Assembly: GCA_023391625.1 (NCBI GenBank)
Contig: JAEWAN010000032.1
Coordinates: forward strand, 1 to 64,000
Source of the DNA: Bacteroidota bacterium
GTDB lineage: Bacteria > Bacteroidota > Bacteroidia > Bacteroidales > Paludibacteraceae
Reading direction: 5' to 3'
Length of the DNA: 64,000 nt
Both the position numbers and the translations under genes were made by a program. Of the stretch, positions 26,472 through 36,249 are shown piece after piece; the stretch's first letter is position 1; each line of letters opens with the position of its first letter. A model generated the notes under the pieces. The model was given only the letters and a program-made list of their open reading frames with translations. It was not told where the DNA came from and made no database searches.

Positions 26472-28043
26472 TTAGAACTTAAATCCGATTGTTGCCACAA
26501 CATCAAAATTATGAGTCTTAACAGTAGCCGGAATCACGTTCTCGAAATCATACGGATAAAAATTTTCCGTCACATTCTTATTAACAAACGTTGCATCAAC
26601 ATACCAGAAATTTCCCCGGTATCCTAAACCTGCCGTAAAGTAATTTGTCCCTTTATGATGGAAATATTCCGAATCCGTCCGTTTAGTGTTAGTCCGGACA
26701 TCCTTATAAGATTCCGGATTGCTGATAGCCGTTGCAGCCGCGAATCCGGCACGTACGGACAAGTGATCTGTCACACGGTATTCCGCACCAAATTTCATCG
26801 TGATACCTCCTTTTGCCGTATTTCTCATTCTCTCATTTTCCAGGTCATATAAACCGAAGTCTCCGTTATCACCAGCCAATCGCGTATTCCTGTAATCCGT
26901 ATATACAAAATCGGCACTAACAATAGCCCTTCGTCCAAGTATAAACCCTAAACTACCCGTCCATTGACCGGGGACACGTAATCTGTACCATGCATCTGCA
27001 AACAAGTAAGTATCTGTGGAATAATTCACAAAACCTTCATTCATATTATAACGTGCGTTCATATCAACTCCCGAATCCATATAACCTTTGCTGCTGTCAT
27101 GCATAGAATAGACCGTAGGAGTGCGGTAAGATACCCCAATACGTATAAGGTCTATAGGACGATATATAACACCGATATTCATATTTACTCCCCAACCGGA
27201 AGAACTTAACAAACTGTTCAATTTAAAAAACTCACTATTTCCGAAATCTTCTCCGTAGCGGCTGTTTTTATTATAAACCAACGTCTGTATATTGACAGAT
27301 GCCCCAAAATAAAACATATTTGAAACATTTCCACCCCAGCTAAAAGAATATTCATCCACATACCCTGTTTCCGAAATAAAATAAGAAGGACTTACCGTTT
27401 CACCATCCCTTAACAAAGACTTCCAGTCGTCACCGTTTTCTCCTTCCGGAGATGTCAACCAGGTATCATATGCAAGAACGGATAACCAGGGGATATCGTC
27501 ATATCCGGTTTTACCATAATCGTATTCATCAAAATCCGTATCCCTAATCCCTGCCACATTAGTCATATTGGCCAGATAATCCGTATAAGAAGCCGGCATA
27601 GAGTTTCCACGGATATTACTGTTTCTATGAAAATTTTTCAACCTGTTATACGAAAATCCGAAATTGGAACGTAACAATCCGGAAGAATGCCCTCTGGATT
27701 CCGCTACCGTAGGAAGAGACAGTACGTATGAAAAATTAGAAAACGTAAAATTAAACATATCGGCTGTTGCCGTCTGCTGATTCCAGGTAGAAACACTACG
27801 CTGGTTTTTTATATTAAACGTTGTCGTTATTTCGGAACTACGGTACACCCCTAAGCCCGCCGGATTGTCTTTCACAGCAGAAACATCGCCTCCCAAAGCT
27901 CCAAAAGCCCCGGCCATACCCATATAACGGGCAGTACCGACAATATCCGTCTGAGCCATTTTCAAAGCATCAAAATCCGTAGGTTGAGCCATCAGGGGAA
28001 CTATTCCCAGGCACAGTATAATAGGCAATATTATCTTTTTCAT
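26472..28043 (-). CDS. OMPP1/FadL/TodX-type outer-membrane transport protein
   Basis: A 523-residue protein with a signal peptide ending near residue 19 (LGIVPLMAQ). The N-terminal FadL signature follows: TARYMGMAGAFGALGGDVSA then VKDNPAGLGVY, which forms the hatch/plug. The rest alternates as beta strands, and the protein ends in aromatic VVATIGFKF, as outer-membrane barrels do. FadL-type barrels pass hydrophobic compounds; the ligand here is unknown. It follows the low-complexity secreted gene at 28116-29468 on the same strand with a 72-base gap. Confidence 0.85.
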   Translation of the reverse strand: MKKIILPIILCLGIVPLMAQPTDFDALKMAQTDIVGTARYMGMAGAFGALGGDVSAVKDNPAGLGVYRSSEITTTFNIKNQRSVSTWNQQTATADMFNFTFSNFSYVLSLPTVAESRGHSSGLLRSNFGFSYNRLKNFHRNSNIRGNSMPASYTDYLANMTNVAGIRDTDFDEYDYGKTGYDDIPWLSVLAYDTWLTSPEGENGDDWKSLLRDGETVSPSYFISETGYVDEYSFSWGGNVSNMFYFGASVNIQTLVYNKNSRYGEDFGNSEFFKLNSLLSSSGWGVNMNIGVIYRPIDLIRIGVSYRTPTVYSMHDSSKGYMDSGVDMNARYNMNEGFVNYSTDTYLFADAWYRLRVPGQWTGSLGFILGRRAIVSADFVYTDYRNTRLAGDNGDFGLYDLENERMRNTAKGGITMKFGAEYRVTDHLSVRAGFAAATAISNPESYKDVRTNTKRTDSEYFHHKGTNYFTAGLGYRGNFWYVDATFVNKNVTENFYPYDFENVIPATVKTHNFDVVATIGFKF

Positions 28044-28115
28044 TCCTTATAATTTTTACGTAATTACTACAATAACATTTTAAACACACGAGATGTTTTC
28101 CCTACCTGAGACTTA

Positions 28116-29468
28116 TCATCTACGTCCCCCACCGGAACTTCTGGTAGAACCTCCTCCGGAGTAAGAAGAGCTGCTGCGAACAGAGCCTCCGGAAGAATAG
28201 GAACTCCTGCTGCCGGAGGAGTAAGAACTGCTGCGGCTCGGTGACGATGAATAAGATGAACTGCGGGAAGTTCTTGTATTCGGAGTACCGTAAGAAGATG
28301 TTCTGGAACTGCTACTTCGTGTACTTGGTGCAGAATAACTGTTTGTACTGCTTGAAGTTCCGGCACTCCGGCGATATGTAGAACCGCTGTTGGTATTATA
28401 CGAAGGACGTGACACAGAACTATTGCCGGAACGTACAGCTGAATTGCTGGTAGTACGACGTGTTGTATTTACTGTTCCGCTATTAGACGTAGCTGATCCA
28501 GAAGAAGAACGACGTGTTCCGGAAGAAAGGCTCTGAACATTTTGACGTGTTCCGTCACTTTGTCTTACCGGACGTACTGTAGAAGCAGAAGAAGACGTCC
28601 TTGTACCTGTACTTCTTACGCTTGATGAAGAAGCGCGGGAAGCCGTGGAACTCTGTCTTGTTCCGGAACTACCGCTAACCCGGGTATAATTACTATTCCG
28701 TGTAGAGGATGCGCTGGACGATCTGCGTACAGATGAGCCGGAAGTCGATGAAGAAGAACTTCTACGGGTAGAAGCCACACTTCCCGTGCCTACCAACCCG
28801 GAAGAATTTCGGTTGCTCCGGCTGGCATTATACCTGTAATCGTCATAACGATAATAACCGTCATACCAATGATGATGGTGATGATGCCAGTACGGATATC
28901 CCCAACCGCCATAATAAGGATATCCCCAGCCCCAGCCTACGTTCCATCCCCAATTCCATCCATACCAAGGATCATAGTATCCGTAGAAACCACCGTAAGG
29001 CCATCCCCAGGAGTAAGACCAGGTCCATCCCGGATTATAATAATAATTCCACCAATACGGAGTGGCCCAGTTATCTACATAGACATTAACCACTGTCGGA
29101 TCAGAAACGTAATCATCTTCTATTTCAAGGGTATAACTTGGATTATGAAAACGGCGGATACGTTCAGTATATTCGTAATCCGATTCCCCGGCCAGAGGAT
29201 AGTCGTCTTCAGAATAATCAGCAGAATCATTCATTTCCGCCAGCAACATTCCATTATCAGAAAAATCATCCACCTCAATGACACTGTTGTCATCCTGGAA
29301 AACGATTTCTTTTGCACCATTTTTATAATTGGCCTTTTCCTGTTTAGCTTTTATCTCAGCTTTAGCGGCATCATCCGGAGAATAATAAATATCATCCAGA
29401 TATGCTTGTCCATACCCGCTGAAAGGTATCAGCAAGATGGAAATTATTAAATAAACAAAACGTTTCAT
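28116..29468 (-). CDS. Secreted low-complexity protein (W/Y/G-rich and S/R-rich)
   Basis: A 450-residue exported protein with a signal peptide (LLIPFSGYGQ, cleaved near 21). After an acidic N-terminal part, residues ~130-215 are dominated by Trp, Tyr and Gly (for example NWGWNVGWGWGYPYYGGWG), including a run of six His at about 196-201. From ~215 to the end it is almost only Ser, Arg, Thr and Gly, full of SRSSSYS-like units. Similar proteins occur beside OMPP1 barrels in Bacteroidales and are often misnamed vitellogenin. The aromatic part may stick to carbohydrate, membrane or metal, and the Ser/Arg tail may be disordered; these are inferences. Codon use follows the low-complexity content, so database matches will be weak. 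Confidence 0.7.
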   Translation of the reverse strand: MKRFVYLIISILLIPFSGYGQAYLDDIYYSPDDAAKAEIKAKQEKANYKNGAKEIVFQDDNSVIEVDDFSDNGMLLAEMNDSADYSEDDYPLAGESDYEYTERIRRFHNPSYTLEIEDDYVSDPTVVNVYVDNWATPYWWNYYYNPGWTWSYSWGWPYGGFYGYYDPWYGWNWGWNVGWGWGYPYYGGWGYPYWHHHHHHWYDGYYRYDDYRYNASRSNRNSSGLVGTGSVASTRRSSSSSTSGSSVRRSSSASSTRNSNYTRVSGSSGTRQSSTASRASSSSVRSTGTRTSSSASTVRPVRQSDGTRQNVQSLSSGTRRSSSGSATSNSGTVNTTRRTTSNSAVRSGNSSVSRPSYNTNSGSTYRRSAGTSSSTNSYSAPSTRSSSSRTSSYGTPNTRTSRSSSYSSSPSRSSSYSSGSRSSYSSGGSVRSSSSYSGGGSTRSSGGGRR

Positions 29469-29601
29469 AGTATAAGCCCTCCTATCTTTTAGATATTATG
29501 CTATCAGAGTTTTTTTAGAAATAAATCAACAATAATCATGCCATTTTTTTGGCAGTCAAACTGTTTCTGCAAAATGACAAGTTCCAGCAAACTATTTTAC
29601 C

Positions 29602-30498
29602 TCACTCCCATATACCGGTTTCGAGCACCTGATTAACAGAAAGTTGGTCAAATCCCAGATAATAGGCAGAAACATCAACCAGAGCCTGCATAGGCAGCAT
29701 ACCGATCAATTCACTGCCGGCTATGGACACTCCATACCTTTGAGCTTCCATCCGTATCATTTCAAAGACCTGATACAAAGAAGTCTGTGTATAATCTGTC
29801 AGATTCATAGATACCTGAACCACTCCTTTTTCCTTCAGGTCAACACCCATTGCCTTGCAATATCGCAATCCCCCGTTGGAGAAACGTATTTTCCGGGCAA
29901 TTTTATTGGCTATTTCAATATCAGTAGAATGTAAATTCACATTATATGCTATCAGCGGCATACGTGCACCTATTATTGCTGCCCCGGCTGTAGGATGCGG
30001 CTGTGCTGGGCCAAAATCCGGCTGCCAGTCCGGACTAAGCATTTTCTGTGCCAAACCTTCAAACTGTCCCTTACGAACAGTGGCCAGGTTTTCCCGATGC
30101 GGAGCAGAAGCTGAGCGTTCATACAGATAAACCGGTAAATTGTACTTCCGGGCTACAACCTCACCCACTTCTTTGGAGAGCGCCACAGCTTCGTCCATAC
30201 TCATATTCTTAATCGGAATAAACGGCACTACATCTGCAGCTCCCATGCGCGGATGTTCCCCCTCATGCTGTGTCAGGTCTATTATTTCCACTGCAACACC
30301 AATGGCTTCTATCACTGCATTTTTCAGGGCTTCCGGTTCGCCCACAGCTGTCACAACCATACGGTTATGGTCTTTATCATTACTATAATCCAGTAATTTT
30401 ACTCCTTCTTTTGCGCGAAAAGCATTTACTATCTTTTCTACTTTAGCTAAATCACGTCCCTCACTGAAATTAGGAACACATTCTACAATCTTTTTCAT
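29602..30498 (-). CDS. ftcD: Glutamate formimidoyltransferase
   Basis: A 298-residue transferase moving the formimino group from formiminoglutamate to tetrahydrofolate in histidine degradation. The N-terminus VECVPNFSEGRD is diagnostic. HPRMGAADVVPFIPI (catalytic His region near 85), PVYLYERSA and GPAQPHPTAGA also fit. It lacks the cyclodeaminase domain of the mammalian fusion, as in many Bacteroidota. No other hut gene is beside it, so it is isolated here. Confidence 0.92.
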   Translation of the reverse strand: MKKIVECVPNFSEGRDLAKVEKIVNAFRAKEGVKLLDYSNDKDHNRMVVTAVGEPEALKNAVIEAIGVAVEIIDLTQHEGEHPRMGAADVVPFIPIKNMSMDEAVALSKEVGEVVARKYNLPVYLYERSASAPHRENLATVRKGQFEGLAQKMLSPDWQPDFGPAQPHPTAGAAIIGARMPLIAYNVNLHSTDIEIANKIARKIRFSNGGLRYCKAMGVDLKEKGVVQVSMNLTDYTQTSLYQVFEMIRMEAQRYGVSIAGSELIGMLPMQALVDVSAYYLGFDQLSVNQVLETGIWE

Positions 30499-30664
30499 TG
30501 AAATAAAACCGGTTGTTTTTACATCCGGATATTAAAATTATACTTCCGGATATAACTCTATCAATATAATTATAGAATGCTAAAGTACAGTTTTTTAAGC
30601 GTGTATACAAGTACCTTTTTACTAAAAAATATTCCCTGTTATGCTAATAAAGCATAAAATAAAG

Positions 30665-30672
30665 TAACTTTG
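30665..30672 (+). promoter_or_regulatory. -7 box upstream of mazG
   Basis: TAACTTTG matches TAnnTTTG, 33 bases before the mazG ATG. No good -33 element. Confidence 0.5.
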
Positions 30673-30704
30673 TGGTGATATAAACGCTAAACAATGGTTA
30701 TGAT

Positions 30705-31490
30705 ATGCATACGAAAGAAGAAAAAATAAAAGAATTTGAACGGCTACTGGATATTATGGACGAATTGCGGGCCAAATGCCCGTGGGATAAAGAACAAACA
30801 TTTGAAAGTTTACGAACCTTATCCATAGAAGAGACTTATGAATTGACCGACGCAATCATTGCAAACGATCTGAATAACATAAAGAAAGAACTTGGCGACT
30901 TATTATTACACATCGTTTTCTATTCAAAAATAGGAAGCGAAACCAATGATTTTGACATATATGATGTTTGCAAATCTTTAAATGAGAAACTGATTTACCG
31001 TCACCCTCATATCTTTTCCCAAACCCAGGCAGATACAAGCGAACAGGTAATGCAAAACTGGGAAAGCCTGAAATTAAAAGAAAAAGGCGGCAACAAGTCT
31101 GTGCTATCCGGCGTACCCTTATCCCTACCTGCCTTAATCAAAGCTCAGCGCATTCAGGAAAAAGTAAGCAGTATCGGCTTTGACTGGGAAAAACCGGAAC
31201 AAGTCTGGGAGAAAGTACAGGAAGAAACACTGGAAGTGAAAGAAGAAATAGCCCAAATGAATCAGGATAAAATGGAGGCGGAATTCGGTGATTTGTTTTT
31301 CAGCCTTGTAAATGCAGCCCGGTTATATAACATCAATCCGGAAAATGCACTGGAACGTACTAACCGGAAATTCATAAAACGATTCAACTATCTGGAATCT
31401 CAAACTATTGCAAAAGGCAGAAACCTGAAAGAAATGACATTGCAGGAAATGGATCGGATATGGGAAGAAGCAAAGAAAGAAGACAATTAA
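30705..31490 (+). CDS. mazG: Nucleoside triphosphate pyrophosphohydrolase
   Basis: A 261-residue two-domain MazG protein that hydrolyses NTPs to NMP and pyrophosphate and cleans damaged nucleotides. The N-terminal domain has RAKCPWDKEQTFESL, then the metal motif EETYEL (about 46-51) and KKELGDLLLHIVFY. The second domain repeats it with EETLEVKEEI and EAEFGDLFFSLVNAARLY. The length matches E. coli MazG. It is followed after 31 bases by a zinc-ribbon gene on the same strand. Confidence 0.93.
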   Translation: MHTKEEKIKEFERLLDIMDELRAKCPWDKEQTFESLRTLSIEETYELTDAIIANDLNNIKKELGDLLLHIVFYSKIGSETNDFDIYDVCKSLNEKLIYRHPHIFSQTQADTSEQVMQNWESLKLKEKGGNKSVLSGVPLSLPALIKAQRIQEKVSSIGFDWEKPEQVWEKVQEETLEVKEEIAQMNQDKMEAEFGDLFFSLVNAARLYNINPENALERTNRKFIKRFNYLESQTIAKGRNLKEMTLQEMDRIWEEAKKEDN

Positions 31491-31521
31491 TTCAATATAA
31501 ACAAAAAAAAATTTTAAGAGT

Positions 31522-31863
31522 ATGGAAAATTACCCGGCATGTCCGAGCTGTACCAGTGAAAACACCTATTTTGACGGAACTATGTACGTATGCCCTGATT
31601 GCATGCATGAGTTTAACCAGGAAGACGAGGGCAACGCAGAACACACAAAAACAAATGTTCCCAAAGATTGCAATGGCAACGAACTGACAGACGGAGATGC
31701 TGTTACGGTAATCAAAGACCTGAAAGTAAAAGGTTCATCCATGGTCATTAAACAGGGGACTAAAGTCAAAAGCATACGGTTGACCGAAAATCCGGAAGAA
31801 GTTGATTGTAAAGTAGAGGGGTCTGCCATCGTATTGAAAACCTGTTTCCTGAAAAAAGGATAA
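31522..31863 (+). CDS. YjdM/PhnA-family zinc-ribbon protein
   Basis: A 113-residue protein with an N-terminal zinc ribbon: CPSC at about 7-10 and CPDC at about 26-29. The conserved beta-rich PhnA domain follows (DCNGNELTDGDAVTVIKDLK and VKGSSMVIKQGTKVKSIRL). The family was named for alkylphosphonate uptake, but no phosphonate genes are nearby and its real role is unclear. It is probably cotranscribed with mazG and ends at a strong terminator. Confidence 0.88.
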   Translation: MENYPACPSCTSENTYFDGTMYVCPDCMHEFNQEDEGNAEHTKTNVPKDCNGNELTDGDAVTVIKDLKVKGSSMVIKQGTKVKSIRLTENPEEVDCKVEGSAIVLKTCFLKKG

Positions 31864-31865
31864 AC

Positions 31866-31899
31866 ATAAACCCTGTTTGAGCTATCAAACAGGGTTTAT
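31866..31899. terminator. Terminator after the zinc-ribbon gene
   Basis: A 15-bp perfect stem (31866-31880 with 31885-31899) with a four-base loop, three bases after the stop and followed by TATTATTT. Confidence 0.8.
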
Positions 31900-31954
31900 T
31901 ATTTCCACCTTATCCTTAATGAAATATATTAAATCAACTTAGTTCTTCACAAAA

Positions 31955-32425
31955 TTATTCTTCATAATACTTTCCGGTACAAGCCGTTATGCGAATTTCA
32001 ATAACACAGGTTTGAGTTACCGATCTCTCAGGAAGTTCCTTCTCCAAAAGCACCGAAGCATATTTTTTCACAATTTTATATAAAGCAGCTCTCTTTACCT
32101 CCACATCATCAACCAACGTTGCTACGCCATTCACAACCACACTCTGATATGACGTATTCACATTACAAGGTTTTTCATGCATTACCAAACCGCGCATAAA
32201 ATCCACCTCAAAACAGACAGCACCATTTAACAGGATATTATCTATCTTCTGTCCTTTAGACAAGCCATGAATATATATCCGTCCGTTACTGTAAACAAAA
32301 TGCACTGGCACTACATAAGGAGTGCCGTCCGGATTTATCGTAGCAAGACGTCCCACTTTCTCCGTTCGAAGCAATTCCTCTATCTGAGACTCTGTGAGCT
32401 GATGATTTTTCATTCTTGCCTGCAT
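31955..32425 (-). CDS. Pyridoxamine-5'-phosphate-oxidase-fold flavoprotein (NimA-like)
   Basis: A 156-residue protein of the split-barrel FMN-binding type related to nitroimidazole reductase. Motifs are VGRLATINPDGTPYVVPVHF (about 24-43) and IYIHGLSKGQKIDNIL, then VCFEVD and YQSVVVNGVATLVDD. The family binds FMN or related cofactors; the substrate is not predictable here. Met1 or Met5 could be the start, and the call uses the longer form. It stands alone between a convergent terminator and mtaB. Confidence 0.82.
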   Translation of the reverse strand: MQARMKNHQLTESQIEELLRTEKVGRLATINPDGTPYVVPVHFVYSNGRIYIHGLSKGQKIDNILLNGAVCFEVDFMRGLVMHEKPCNVNTSYQSVVVNGVATLVDDVEVKRAALYKIVKKYASVLLEKELPERSVTQTCVIEIRITACTGKYYEE

Positions 32426-32545
32426 AATTTACACCCTCCATTATTTTATTCTCAGGTTATGTTTATCCAACCAAAATTTTATCAGTTATATACAAACGCT
32501 TCCCTCAAATATGCTATGATTCATTATTTTTCACTATTCTCTTCT

Positions 32546-33853
32546 CTACTGCGCTCTCAAGGCTGAGTGATCGTCATTCCATCCACCCAAAGTTACTTTT
32601 TGAAGTGTATTAATCCATTCTTTAACAAAAGGATGTTCCACACGGATATAATTCTCCGTAAACCCAAGCATTTTATCCCCATTCTGCCTGCTCTCCCACA
32701 ACACTGTTCCGGTTTTACCCATTTGCTTTTCATAAAAAGCATTCACCTTTTCTTCCGAAACCCGGTGAAGCATATCGCTCCTTCGCTTTCTTTCCGCCTT
32801 CGGAACCACCTCGCCTAACTCCAGCATTTTAGTCCCTGCTCGTTCCGAATAAGTAAAAACATGCAGTTGGGAAATATCCAGAGAACGGATAAACTCCACT
32901 GATTTTTCAAAGCATTCATTTGTTTCACCATGTACTCCCACAATAACATCTACCCCGATAAAAGCATCCGGTATCAGATTACGTATCGTGTCTATTTTCC
33001 TGGCAAATAACTCTATGGTATAACGCCGTTTCATTACAGACAGCACTTCATCACTGCCAGCCTGTAAGGGAATATGAAAATGAGGCATAAAATGCGTACT
33101 TCCTGCAATAAAACCAATCAACTCATCAGTCAGCAAATTCGGCTCTATAGATGATATCCGGAAACGAATTTCATCCGGCAAAGCCTCCAACTCTTTCACC
33201 AAATCTATAAATGTTTCCGAAGTAGACTTACCAAAGTCACCCGTATTCACACCGGTAAGCACAATTTCCTTTGCGCCTTCACGGATGGCCTGTCGGGCAG
33301 CTTCCACCGTATCGGCAATGGAACCGTTACGGCTATGTCCCCTGGCAAAAGGAATGGTACAATATGAACAGTAATAATCACAACCGTCCTGCACTTTAAG
33401 GAAAAAGCGGGTACGCCCGTCACGGGAACAGGCAGGTTTGAACACTTTGTTCTTAAGGATGTCCGAATGTTTTATTTTTCCTTCAGACTGATTCAAGGAA
33501 TGAAGATAATCTACCAAATCAAATTTTTCATTTGCCCCTAACACCAAATCAACACCTTCAATAGAAGCTATTTCTTCCGGTTTAAGCTGCGCGTAACATC
33601 CTGTCACTACCATAACAGCTCCCGGATGCTGACGATGAAGACGGCCGATTGCCTGACGGCACTTATGATCTGCCGTATCCGTAACAGAGCAGGTATTAAT
33701 AATACATACATCCGCCTGTTCACCCGGACGGACTTTCACAAATCCCTCTTCACTTAACTGTTTCCCTATCGCAGAAGTTTCTGCAAAATTCAGCTTACAC
33801 CCTAATGTATGATATAAAACTTTTTTATGTTGAAATATCGTATTATCAATCAT
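32546..33853 (-). CDS. mtaB: tRNA t6A37 methylthiotransferase
   Basis: A 435-residue radical-SAM enzyme that methylthiolates t6A at position 37 of tRNA. The N-terminal UPF0004 domain has the three cluster cysteines (LGCKLN at about 19, INTCSV at about 53, VTGCYAQ at about 87). The radical-SAM motif CDYYCSYC is at about 153-160, followed by IPFARGHSRNGS. The family length and the ILxGVNTGDFG motif agree with MtaB rather than MiaB. It ends 120 bases before the flavoprotein gene. Confidence 0.92.
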   Translation of the reverse strand: MIDNTIFQHKKVLYHTLGCKLNFAETSAIGKQLSEEGFVKVRPGEQADVCIINTCSVTDTADHKCRQAIGRLHRQHPGAVMVVTGCYAQLKPEEIASIEGVDLVLGANEKFDLVDYLHSLNQSEGKIKHSDILKNKVFKPACSRDGRTRFFLKVQDGCDYYCSYCTIPFARGHSRNGSIADTVEAARQAIREGAKEIVLTGVNTGDFGKSTSETFIDLVKELEALPDEIRFRISSIEPNLLTDELIGFIAGSTHFMPHFHIPLQAGSDEVLSVMKRRYTIELFARKIDTIRNLIPDAFIGVDVIVGVHGETNECFEKSVEFIRSLDISQLHVFTYSERAGTKMLELGEVVPKAERKRRSDMLHRVSEEKVNAFYEKQMGKTGTVLWESRQNGDKMLGFTENYIRVEHPFVKEWINTLQKVTLGGWNDDHSALRAQ

Positions 33854-33913
33854 TTATTTATATGTGTACTTAAAAGAAGTTTTAGAAAAAGTAAAAAACA
33901 ATGATAACATAAT

Positions 33914-36004
33914 TTACATTACTCCATTCTTTTTCAACAAGGCATCAATTGTCGGTTCCTGTCCCCGGAAATGTTTATACAGTACCATAGGAGGTTCGGT
34001 ACTGCCTTTCTTCAATATATTATCACGGAACGAAGCAGCCGTATTCTTATCAAAAATACCATTCTTCGCAAATACGGAAAAAGCATCTGCCTCCAACACC
34101 TCCGCCCATTTATAACCGTAATACCCGGCGGCATATCCCCCGGAAAATATATGACCAAAGGTAGGCCCCATAGCCGTATTAGCAACAACAGGAAGCACCT
34201 TGGTACGCTCCATTGCCTGATGTTCAAACGCTACCACATCCCCGTCAAAATCTTGTTCCAAAGTATGCCAGGCCATGTCCAGATAACCGAAACTCAACTG
34301 ACGCAAACAAAAATACCCTGTATTGAAATTTTCAGCTTCCCGAATACGATGTACCAGTTCTACCGGAATTTTTTCTCCGGTTTCATAATGTACGGCAAAT
34401 CCATCCAAAAACTCTTTCTGCGGCGCCCAATTTTCCATAATCTGCGAAGGCAATTCCACAAAATCCCGATACACATTGGTTCCGGACAAAGATTCATAAG
34501 TGCATTTCGTCAGCATGCCATGCAACGCGTGCCCAAATTCATGCAGAAAAGTGGTCAACTCGTCATAAGTAAGCAGAGCCGGTTTGGTTTCCGTAGGACG
34601 GGTAAAATTCATCACTATGGTTATATGCGGACGGCTATCCTCCCCTTTTTCCATCCACTGCCCTTTAAACTCACTCATCCATGCACCGGAACGTTTACCT
34701 TCCCGTGGGTGAAAATCCGTATAAAGAACCGCAAGATAAGCACCCTGTTCATCCAAGACATCAAAAGCTTCCACTTCCGGATGATACACCGGAATATCCG
34801 GATTCTTTTCAAAAGTGATTCCGTATAAGCGAGTAGCTAAACCAAAAACAGCTTTCTTTACATTTTCCAGTTCAAAATATGGTTTCAAAACTTCATCATT
34901 CAAATCAAACTTTTCTGCCTTTAATTTTTCAGAATAATATGACCAATCCCACGGCTGTAAATCAAAATCCGCACCATTTCTCTTAGCATAAGCCTGAACT
35001 TCCTCCAATTCTTTCATAGCAGACGGACGGTATGCTTCCAACAGCTGATCCAGTAAATTATACACATTCTCTGTCTTTTCCGCCATCCGTTTTTCCAACA
35101 CATAATCCGCATAGGTTTTATACCCGAGGAGATTAACCATCTTCAAACGGGTATTGACTATTTTTCTGATAATTTCCCTGTTGTCATATTCATTACCCTG
35201 CATACATTTGGTTGCATTAGCCATGTATAATTTTTCCCGCAAATCACGGTTAGCAGCATATTTCATCACAGGGACATAAGTCGTTGCTTTCAAATTCAGC
35301 AACCATCCCTCTTTTCCTTCTTTTCGGGCATTTTCAGACAACATTTCCAAAACGAAGTCTGGCAGTCCGGCAAGCATATCAGTGTCTGTTATTAAAAGAC
35401 TATAAGCATTGGTTTCTTTCAAAGCATTTTGAGAAAACTGCAATGTAAGCAAACTAAGCTCTTTGGACAACTCCCGGTATATTTCCTTATCAGCTTCAGG
35501 CAAGTTCGCACCGTTCCGGGCAAAACCATCGTACGTTTTTTGTAAAAGGGTAGCCTGTTCCGTAGTCAAACCCAAAGATTCTTTTTCATCATACACAGCT
35601 TTTATTCTTTTGAACAAAGCTTCATTCAGGCGAATAGAATTAGAATGTTCGGTAAGCAAAGGAGATATTTTCTCCGCCAACTCCTGCATTTCATCCGTAG
35701 TTTCGGCACTCATCAGGTTATAAAATGGGCTACTTACCTTTTCCAGCAAATCTCCGGCACGCTCCAACGCCACGATCGTATTTTCAAAATCGGGTTTTTC
35801 CTTATTACTGATTATAGCGTCTATTTCCTCTTTATGTACCTTCATTCCCTCTTCAAAAGCAGGCAGGTAATGCTCCATTTTTATTTCATTAAAAGGTACT
35901 GTGCCATGAGGAGTGCTATAAGAAGCCAAAAAAGGATTTGATGCTGCAACAGATGATAATATAGTAGTCATAAGTATTATTAATTTATATTTTCCCATTA
36001 TCAA
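33914..36004 (-). CDS. M3-family zinc oligopeptidase (dipeptidyl carboxypeptidase type)
   Basis: A 696-residue metallopeptidase of the thimet oligopeptidase/Dcp family. A signal peptide is likely (LIILMTTILSSVAASNPFLA), so it should act in the periplasm. The zinc site TFLHEFGHALHGML is at about 480. The third ligand Glu follows in the helix about 25 residues later (VYRDFVELPSQIMENW). The C-terminal SGGYAAGYYGYKWAEVLEAD motif is typical of M3A enzymes. It probably cuts short peptides for uptake. Dcp and PrlC-type activities cannot be told apart by eye. Confidence 0.9.
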   Translation of the reverse strand: MIMGKYKLIILMTTILSSVAASNPFLASYSTPHGTVPFNEIKMEHYLPAFEEGMKVHKEEIDAIISNKEKPDFENTIVALERAGDLLEKVSSPFYNLMSAETTDEMQELAEKISPLLTEHSNSIRLNEALFKRIKAVYDEKESLGLTTEQATLLQKTYDGFARNGANLPEADKEIYRELSKELSLLTLQFSQNALKETNAYSLLITDTDMLAGLPDFVLEMLSENARKEGKEGWLLNLKATTYVPVMKYAANRDLREKLYMANATKCMQGNEYDNREIIRKIVNTRLKMVNLLGYKTYADYVLEKRMAEKTENVYNLLDQLLEAYRPSAMKELEEVQAYAKRNGADFDLQPWDWSYYSEKLKAEKFDLNDEVLKPYFELENVKKAVFGLATRLYGITFEKNPDIPVYHPEVEAFDVLDEQGAYLAVLYTDFHPREGKRSGAWMSEFKGQWMEKGEDSRPHITIVMNFTRPTETKPALLTYDELTTFLHEFGHALHGMLTKCTYESLSGTNVYRDFVELPSQIMENWAPQKEFLDGFAVHYETGEKIPVELVHRIREAENFNTGYFCLRQLSFGYLDMAWHTLEQDFDGDVVAFEHQAMERTKVLPVVANTAMGPTFGHIFSGGYAAGYYGYKWAEVLEADAFSVFAKNGIFDKNTAASFRDNILKKGSTEPPMVLYKHFRGQEPTIDALLKKNGVM

Positions 36005-36249
36005 ACAAATATATTCTCAATAATTCCGTCAGGGACTAAACGTCCCATAAGAAGAAAGGTTAAAATAATGATTACAAAGATACTTATTAAAATGCAATTG
36101 AAAAAACGGGAATACGAAACCTGAATCAGCGCAGTAAAGAGGTTTTACAACATAAATGTTTTAAATAAATTTGTCATTTCCGGCCAACCATATTCCAAAT
36201 AAATTAATTAATATTGCAATGATATATAAACACATCTAACTATTTTCCA

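Noticed and set aside
28067..28366. 99-codon minus-strand frame rich in Leu, Val and Pro
   Set aside because: It is a shifted reading of the Ser/Arg-rich repeat of the secreted protein at 28116-29468.
28869..29450. 193-codon plus-strand frame rich in Ile and Pro
   Set aside because: Antisense shadow of the Trp/Tyr/Gly-rich gene; the composition mirrors its codons.
33971..34828. 285-codon plus-strand frame
   Set aside because: Antisense to the M3 oligopeptidase, which has an intact zinc motif; no family features are seen.
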